64,000 bases of DNA from Linum tenue (lineage: Eukaryota; Streptophyta; Magnoliopsida; Malpighiales; Linaceae), in NCBI GenBank assembly GCA_946122785.1, contig CAMGYJ010000008.1, positions 10,627,475 to 10,691,474 of the forward strand, written 5' to 3'. The position numbers and the translations under genes are program-made. Below the pieces are notes generated by a model, which was given only the letters and a program-made list of their open reading frames with translations, did no database searches and had not been told where the DNA came from. Positions within the stretch are counted from its first letter, which is position 1. The number at the start of each line of letters is the position of its first letter. This document shows, piece by piece, positions 56,201 through 64,000 of this stretch.

Positions 56201-58467
56201 TTGATTGTTGTTGTTGTTGTTCAGCTCTTTGGTGCGCAAAATAATTGGCTACTTGTGTATGTCAAATCTGGAAAGGCAAGAACTGAACAATGGCAAAATT
56301 GTTCAAGAGACTGTTATTTTCCATGTAGTTTTTTTGTAGAAAAGTTCATGATCTTGACGCTGCATTGTCTGGGCTTTATGAGTAAGCATGATATTGCATG
56401 GGTCATCTGAATATGAGAACCAAACTAATCTTGCACTTTTTGGAACTTAGTGCTTCCGTTGATATAATTTGTGTTGTAGTCTTGGCTTGTAGCACAACAT
56501 TGTTGTTTGGTGGGTCGAATGCAAGTTCAGGTTCCTTTTTCACCGTCTTTGGCAGGGTGATGTTGTGTCAGAGCACTCACTCAGTGTAGATTTGGTTTGG
56601 AGCTGCTCATATTGATCATGTCTTCAGCCTCTATGTCATTGTCCTGTGAAATATGCATGATATCTGTCATTTTAATTTTATCCATGCTAGCTTATAGTAG
56701 ACGACATAATGAAGGAGCGTCTCTTCATGGGTGCGAGATCTAATTGTCATGAAGTGATCAAAGAACCTTCCTCCATAGAAACCGACATAAGAGATATTAA
56801 AAGAATATGAGAAATGGATGTTGGGATAAGAGCAAATAACAACAAAGACAAACAGGGTTAGGAAACAATCATATAAGGAAGTGAAGTGAAGCGAAGTGAA
56901 GCAACATGTTTAAAATAGGGGACAACGGTAAAAAAAATGTCGAACTTGACAAAAGACATTCAACAAATCAACACCAAAGGCTTGGCTCACTGGGTTCACA
57001 TGCTATTTTGATGACTTCGCAACACATTATAATTGGATTTCTTTGTTACGAATTCACAGCAACGTGATGTATTTATCCATGAAGATTTCAAAATTTATCC
57101 ACGATTCAACATTGGTATCACAGTTACACAACTATCATCATCAAAATCCAATCGAAACATCCAATTTCAATCGTCAACACAACATCATCAAAATCCAATC
57201 CGAAACTTCCAGTTTTTATTGTCAACATTATCGATCGGGCTCCAAACAAAATTATACATAAAGAAACTTAGATGCATGACAGTTATTACCTTGTGCTTGC
57301 CCATGCTTTGGAGTTTGTCGAGTACATTGGAATACTACTTTAACTGCTTACTCCTATCAACTTTTCACGATGCGTCATGATCGATTTGTACTCCTAATTT
57401 TAAAAAGGTTGCATCAGGGTAGTTATAGTTCATTATTCTATTGGCTTCAAATCAGAAAGCAAAAGGACAAAGTATGGCAAATCCAGTATAATGGAGCGAA
57501 AAACGACCCAACGTAAGGAATCATGCAAGAAGAAGAATTTACCTTTAGGAATGGCGGCTTCTAATTGGTCAAGAACTCCGAATCGCCGACACAATTTAGA
57601 TTAACAGCCATGGAAGATTACCTGCTTGTGGGATAGCAGAAGTGGCACCTCTGAGCGGTCAGAGCAACGGACTGGGAACACAAACTTGTCTTTGAAATTG
57701 GGGGAAATTGGTGGGCATGGATAGGAATGAAATCACCGTCGGTTACTGTAATTGCCATGCAAAATTGACATCGAAATGTTCGAGGAAGCGATTATCCGCG
57801 TGGGCGGAGAGATACTGATTCAAGTCCCAAAGAATGCAATCGGAATACTCCAACAACTGAGTTGTAAATACCCAAAATGGTAGACGGAAGAAGTTTGCAG
57901 ATCTGGGGAGGGAAGGAAAGTGTCGCTAACCGAGAGAAAGTAGAAGCGGCGGCAGGAAAGCATACGGCAGACTTGGGCAATGGTTATGAAGGGGTATTTG
58001 GACAGCGTAGAAGGAATAGAGAAAGAGAAGGGTTGCGGAAGGGATGAAAGTGTGTCTGACGTGGACACCTTCGGCTTTCAGTACGGAGTACGTGGCATGG
58101 GCTCAATTCTAAAAGCCCTTTAATAATTTTATAGATATTTTGGAATTGTCCAGTGTTCAGGCCCATTTAACTGTAAGGTTAAGCACACACATTTTTTAAC
58201 AACAAGCAAAATATTTTGAAATTGAAATGGTAGCACAGAAATATACGCATTCTAGTGCGTCTTAGTATAGAGTTGAGTAAAGTTAAGAGGGCTAAAATGA
58301 CTTACCGTAAAACATTGGGGATGTACATTGTAGATGGTAGATACGGCTATCACTTTTGTTCCCAGTTCCACGTCCTTTCACTCTCTGGAAAACGAGAAAG
58401 GTTTTTACTTTCTAGCTCCGACGACTAGAACCCTACTCAGAGCTCAGCTGACAGCGCTCTTCCATCC
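56201..58467. other. intergenic
   Basis: No supported gene. A short duplication (CATCATCAAAATCCAATC) recurs at about 57136 and 57182. Open frames at 57033-57380 plus and 57792-58068 minus lack domains. 58330-58467 is the promoter and leader of the PPR gene. Confidence 0.45.
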
Positions 58468-61400
58468 ATGAAATTCCCCCTTCGTTCCATTCTCGGTACA
58501 CCCTTGCACTAAATCCGATAAAAGCTACGTTTTTTCGTTCCGTCATTCCGTCTAGTACTGATCTCCAATGTTGTGTACCCCCGCAGGTGCCCGGCCGGCG
58601 GTCATCCGAGCTCTGGGCCGCCGGTACTTCGCCGCAGCCGCTTCTACGGAGGAATACGCCAAGCGGAATTATGCCAATAATGTCTCCGAATACAACACCG
58701 TCGTTGCTTCCCTCACTTCTCAGCGGAGGTTTTCCCTTGCTCCTCCTCCTCCCCCTTATTTTTTCGTGTCTGAATCAGTCTGTTGGGAATTGAATCATTG
58801 TGAGAAATTTATTTCCTTTTTTTCTGAAGGGGTTATTTGTTGAGAGATGTCTACGATGATATGGTGCTGGATGGAGTGCAGCCGGGTCGAGATGTCTTCC
58901 ATTCTTTGATTGTTGGAACCATGAAAAGTGCTCGCTTGCAGGATGCTTTCTACTTCAGAGATGAAATGAAAGCTATGGGCTTGGTTCCCGATGTAGGTTT
59001 TCTACATCTTCTCTAGATCATCTTATCTCATTGTTTATCGTTTCATAATACTTGCCTTGAAGTTTGGAGCTTGAACTGATACTAAATGTCATGATGGTTA
59101 GTTAGGTGAACCTGTATTAGCCCACCCTGATATGTTGGAGTAGAACGCGGCATTGTTTCATTTCTTTGACTGATTGGATGTTACGATTTTCTATGTTGTA
59201 GGTAGCGGTGTACAATTTCTTAATTTCGATGTGTGGCAAGTGCAAGAACTCTGACCAAGCAATTCAGGTTGGTTGATGCTGTTGTGAGTTTTCTAGCAAG
59301 GCCTATTAACCTTCTTGTACCCTTTTTATGCTCACTAGCCATTGCTTGGGCTGTATTTGACATTTCCGAATCATTTTACCCATATCTTTGATGAAGATTT
59401 TAGAAGAAATGAAGAGATCCGAAGTGAAGCCAAATGGACAAACCTTTGTGTGTCTACTCAATGCCTGTGCAGCAACTGGCCGGCTAGATCGTGTGTATGT
59501 AATTCTTTCCTTATGTTAGCACGAGGATCTCTCTTTCCAATTTGTTTGATATCTCCATTTCACTGATGCTTAGTTTGTAAGGTTAGTAATTTACTTGGTG
59601 CTTCTTTGCTGCAGTTTGTTGTATATGGGCCAATCCACTAGCAAAGTTGTTGAAATGATATTTGATTAGTAAACTCTCGTCCCAATAATTTGTTGGGCTG
59701 AGCAGTAGTTGAAAAGCTTGTATCAAGGTTCATACTTCATAAGCACAATTCTATTTATTTTACATGGTATAGGTATGCAATTGTCCGTGATATGACTGCA
59801 GCTGGCGCTGGCTTGAACAAATTCTGCTATGCAGGACTAATAACTGCTCATCTTAACAAGACACCTCGTGGAGATGATACAGCCAGCAAGGTAGTTGTAG
59901 TAATTTTTTGTCATCCACAATTGCCTCTCTCTTTATGATGTCTGTAACTATTTTAATTGAATGTCTTTCCTCTTAATGGCAGATTATTGAGTTAGTCGAG
60001 CAATCAAAGGGATGGTCATCGGTTGATGGAGCAACTTATGCTGCTGAAAATGTGGCGAGGGGTGTATCTGAAGAGGAGTTATATAATTTGCCAACAGCTG
60101 AATACATTCATCGGCGTGGAGGGTTCTTGAACAAGAAACTAACTGTGTATCATGTTGCACTCCATGCTTGTGCAGAACTGAAAGACGTACAGGTATATAT
60201 CCCACGTCTGCAAATACACCATAATATTCTTTCAGTAACTAAGCCAAAGCCAAACTTTCACGAGCTTCTTTCACTTGATATTTTCGATTCGGTCCTCATA
60301 GGCTACGGAAGTTTTGTTGGAGATGCTTCAGAAGGACAAAGAATCTCCTGATGTCTTCATTCTAATGCAAACAATGAGGTAAGTTTGTTTATAGGAAATC
60401 AGGTATATTAACTCGTACGTTAGAACCATATACTGGTTAGCTGAAGTGAAGTGCACTTTCATTTAGTTTGTCTACCAGCTGAATGTAAATATCTTGTTTG
60501 CTCCTTCCTTTTCATTTTCGAAAAACGTTCCTTCTTTTTTAATTCTAGGTGCCATCTACAATGTGGCGATCTGGATCGTGGTCTTGCTATCTTTGAAGAG
60601 TACATGAATTCTGGCAAACCTAATATGATGGAGCTCTATTTGGTGAGTTTCAATACATGTAGTACCTATAACACAAGGAGCGCTTTGTCATATCTCCCTT
60701 AGTATGGATCTTCAATTGTTCTTATTATGTACTGTTTTTCCTTACTATTTCTGGGACAATTTCAATAGCTTATTTAGAAACAAAGTGTGGACATTCCGAT
60801 GAAGACAAGCTTCGGTTTTGATTTCCTTGTGGGAAGATAGGAAACTGTAGGAATTGGATAGCAGTGCAAGAGCATCTGAACTTGTTGCTTATATCCATGT
60901 TCCTATTATTATTAGTTATATTTTCTTTGTCTTCCCTGTCTTATTTTTAATCCTCCCGCTGCGGAAGCCTTCTATGTCATGGTGCAAGCATCATTAACCC
61001 TTGATTTTTTCTCTCTGGATTTTGATTGTGTAGACTCTTATAGAGGGAGCCATGGTAGGATATACTCCCAAGGGAATGCAACTTGCACAAGACACACTGG
61101 TACATAAATCGCTTTATTCTTGCTTGCTAGTTTTTGTCGATGTTACGAATTTCACTCACACCCCATGCTTGGTTGGAAAATGCAGGTAAAACTGACCGAG
61201 AAGAATTACTTCTTGAATCCCAAAATCGGAAGCGATCTCCTTCTTGTAGCAGCTGGTGAAGAGGTAATTGCAACGCTATCTACACCATTCCGACTCATAA
61301 ATCGGTTTCTTACCTTCAAATGAATTCCTTTTGCAGACCGGTGGGTACACGACTGCCAATTACATATGGGACTTGATGCAAGCTCGTAACATGATACCCA

Positions 61401-61736
61401 CCTTCCCTGCCGTGGAAGCATACTACAAAGGCTTGAAGGTTGGTCTTCCCTCTTGCTATTCTCTCTCGTGTATTATGATGCATTGCCAAATCAATCTTTC
61501 CATTGCATAACTACTTTCCTCTGTGCTGCTTCATCTTCTTACTGTTCTTTCCCCCCTTTCAGAAACGGGATATACCTGAAGATGATGCTAGGCTGCTGCT
61601 CGTTTCTCGTACTTATGACAATCTGCTTGTCAAATTCGGGCCAAGACCAGCGGTTACGACGAATAGGCCTCCGAGAACTGCCGAGCCAGAAATGGAGCAG
61701 AAATCCTCTTCAGTAACGGAAGCCAACCAAGCATAG
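58468..61736 (+). CDS. mitochondrial PPR protein (At4g35850-like)
   Basis: Thirteen exons join in frame: 58468-58495, 58587-58728, 58830-58992, 59202-59267, 59397-59494, 59773-59890, 59983-60192, 60302-60378, 60549-60642, 61034-61099, 61186-61263, 61337-61438 and 61563-61736. The N-terminus MKFPLRSILGARPAVIRALG is Arg-rich without acids, fitting a mitochondrial presequence. PPR-type helices follow (DDMVLDGVQPGRDVFHSLI, ILEEMKRSEVKPNGQTFVCL, YAIVRDMTAAG), then a longer non-repeat C-terminal region. The many introns are unlike most plant PPR genes but typical of this conserved orthologue. PPR proteins bind organelle RNA; the specific target is unknown to me. Intact. Confidence 0.88.
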
Positions 61737-63117
61737 GCCCTCTTTACATGACGCAAGTGGATAAAAAGTCTTCGTTATTGGCTCCACTTAAAAAGAAAAT
61801 TTCACAGAGATACCGGACTGTTTTTCCTTGTAGCCCTTTTTGGAAGGAGGAAACACCACATGACATAACTTATGTAGGAGTTCCATGATAAGGTTGATTG
61901 ATGCTCTTCCATACCAGTTAGGAATCAAAATTTTATGTTTTGTGCATCAACTCGACTCTTGAATTTTATCTCTCGTTTCTTACGAAGCATTTGACAATGG
62001 TGACTCTGAATGGAGTGAATCTTTTTGATTGCTTGAAGAAGGGCATTAGTTTATCGTTTGAGTTTATTCGGAGAAGAGTGGATAATTCAAGTACGATCCT
62101 TTTGTATTCTCTCTCAATGACGAATTTCTTGGCTTGTGCAACTTGTGATTTGGGATGATGTGTTTATCAAATGTGACGAACCTCGTTAGTAACTAATGAA
62201 TAAAAGTAGTAGCAATATGAGAACTTGTTTGTTAAAATTTCATAATACAAGGATGTAATTTGGTAAACCATCGAGAAAAATGACCCAAGAAGTCATTAAC
62301 TAACAAAAGAAGAGCGCACCAAAAGCGCGGCCAGTTTCTCGCAAGGTCTGGACTCTGGAGTCACTTGAAGGGAAAGCCTTCAGCTTCCGCCATAACCAGC
62401 GCGAGAGCGAAAACGTCTTCGCCCCCCCGAAAGTTTCAGTCGGAGTTGTTCGCCGTTCTCGGCCGCCCTTGCAACTCTTCCTTTGATCGCTTTCCCTCCT
62501 CCCCTGTCTGCTATTTGTTGAACATTAGACTCCTCATCTCGACGGCGGTGGACGACCAGGTTTTAGCTGCTGTCTGTGCTTATACGCGCCGCCGCCTTTC
62601 AGCAAAATCGTAGGGGGCGGTTGCCGAACGAGTTTTTCCCGGCTAACGATTGAAGTGACTCCCTGAAAGAGAAACAAGGTAGATTATTATTCTTTCTGTG
62701 ATTGCCAGCTCAATTTATTTGCCTCTGACATTCTCTGAACCGGGGTTTGAATTGGAATCCAAACTACAGTGCTTTCCTTCCCTTCCTTCTGTATTTCGTT
62801 TCCCTTAGACTCTTAAAGATGCAAGGTCTTTGCTTTGTGGCTGAATGGTTTATCTCTGTGCTGTGTTGAATCATTTGTAATGGTTGTAACCTTGTGGTAG
62901 AACTAATTAGGACTCTGAAACTTGCTCTTAGTTCGTAGAATCCGAATATTGTTACTCATCCAAAGTACTGCTGCGTTTATATTTAGTGAAAGATTTGTAT
63001 CTTGGCGTGCTTAGTGATATTTCCTGTCATCGGTATGATTTAACTTTTGCTATCATTGTGTTGGATTCTGACTTGGTGGAACTGTTGATTGCCACTCTCA
63101 GTTTCTTCTTGGCCAGA
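61737..63117. other. intergenic and ESF2 leader
   Basis: 61737-62220 is the PPR 3' flank. 62340-62690 is GC-richer and ends at a candidate donor (ACAAG|GTAGAT), so ESF2 may have a 5'-UTR intron reaching to about 63100. The frame at 62365-62613 has no ATG start. Confidence 0.45.
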
Positions 63118-63922
63118 ATGGAGGTAGAAGAGCTCGAAGCTAATGGAATGAGTTTGAAGGGTGGTGCAGATATGAGTCCGGGTGAGGGGAAGTCGAACAG
63201 ATTGAAAAGCAACAAGAAGAAGCGGATGCAAGAGGTTGGAATGATTGAAGTAGAGAAACATGTCAATGGTGACAACACCGAAGAAGACTATGATGTTGAA
63301 GGGAGCCGAACAAGGCTGAAAAGTGGGAAGAAGAAAATGATGAAGAATACCGAAGTTGGTGGTGATGAGACTTGTGAGGAAGAGGTGAAGAAGGGGAGCA
63401 AGAGAAAGAAACAGCAGTTATTAGAAGAAACTGAACGGGATGAGGAGGGAGAGAATGATGTCGATGGAGGTATTGGTCCAGATTCCGTTGATGATACTAC
63501 GGAATCTCTGAACAATGAGCGAAAGCAGTCGTTAGTTGGTGATAAAAAGGAGAGAATGAAGAGAGAGAAGAAGAAGCAGCGTTTGTTAGAGGAAACAGCC
63601 AAGGCTGATAGGCGTGGAGTTTGTTATTTGAGCCGAATTCCTCCTCACATGGATCCTGCAAAGCTCCGTCATGCTCTCTCACAGTATGGTGAAATCCAGA
63701 GGATCTATCTTGTACCAGAAGGTGATTGAATTTTCTGCACTTTGATCTTTCTGTTCATTTTTTTGCTTGTGTTGATTACGTTCTGTGGTTTCTGTAATGG
63801 CATTCGACCTCTGGTGAATTTTTGGATTGAATCCTTCCTTTTCCCTATCTGCTTTCAGACTCAAATCCGCTACATTTTCAGAAGAAAGCTGCTAAGCATA
63901 GGATGCAATCATTCGCAGAAGG
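63118..63922 (+). CDS. ESF2: ESF2/ABT1-type RNA-binding protein, 5' part
   Basis: Exon 1 (63118-63721) and exon 2 (63859-63922) join in frame, and the rest lies beyond the window. The first 165 or so residues are acidic and lysine-rich with repeated NRLKSNKKKR / TRLKSGKKKM motifs, typical of nucleolar proteins. An RRM then begins with RRGVCYLSRIPPHMDPAKLRH and continues ALSQYGEIQRIYLVPE. Yeast Esf2 and animal ABT1 act in early small-subunit processing of pre-rRNA together with a DEAD-box helicase. ATG 63118 is the first in the frame. The second exon ends at a GT donor inside the conserved HRMQSFAEGW region. Confidence 0.88.
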
Positions 63923-64000
63923 GTATGTTTGATCTTAAGCATTCTAGTTTGAATAAATCCCTTGATGGGGTTGTTGATTTCCAACTAGATTGTTTTTCTT

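Overview
This window is nuclear DNA of a flowering plant, almost certainly a eudicot. The evidence is multi-exon genes with short GT-AG introns, AT-rich intergenic DNA, plant-only gene families (a GUN1-type PPR protein, plant B3 proteins, RGLG ubiquitin ligases, PMT pectin-type methyltransferases) and plant-type transposons with initiator-Met tRNA primer sites. The species cannot be named from the sequence. Exon ends given below were deduced by eye from splice signals and reading frame.

Layout. Positions 1-22,650 are gene-rich: the 3' half of an LRR receptor kinase (+), a damaged SUFC-like ABC ATPase (-), SURF2 (+), a uridine kinase-like/UPRT gene (-), an intron-containing tRNA-Tyr (+), a GUN1-type PPR-SMR gene with one apparent frameshift (-), a PMT-type methyltransferase (-) and an RGLG-type copine/RING E3 ligase (+). 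Positions 23,400-42,700 are a transposon-rich plateau without an intact host gene. It holds a perfect 3,030-bp gag-only LTR retrotransposon (TR-GAG type) with indistinguishable LTRs, two hAT-type miniature elements with perfect 8-bp target duplications, two Helitron-like 3' termini, several local tandem duplications, and relics of an RNase H-fold gene, a hAT transposase, a PERK-like kinase and possibly an alpha/beta hydrolase. Positions 42,734-43,168 hold a small single-exon basic protein.

Positions 44,021-55,020 are a tandem cluster of three B3-domain genes (Os01g0234100/At5g42700 type), all on the minus strand and sharing exon organisation. The cluster has been hit repeatedly. A 1,816-bp non-autonomous LTR element with indistinguishable LTRs splits the last exon of the first gene, a 707-bp hAT element lies between genes one and two, and a complete 313-bp TRIM element sits in an intron of the third gene. 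Positions 58,468-61,736 encode a mitochondrial-type PPR protein (At4g35850-like), and from 63,118 an ESF2/ABT1-type ribosome-biogenesis RNA-binding protein runs off the window.

The host genes look like independent housekeeping and regulatory loci, not one pathway. Plastid function (SUFC, GUN1), nucleotide salvage (UKL), cell-wall synthesis (PMT), ubiquitin signalling (RGLG), mitochondrial RNA (PPR) and rRNA processing (ESF2) are all represented. I found no convincing novel multi-gene system. The most notable signals are the very recent non-autonomous LTR insertions, the B3 cluster as a repeated transposon target, and disabling lesions in two normally conserved plastid genes.
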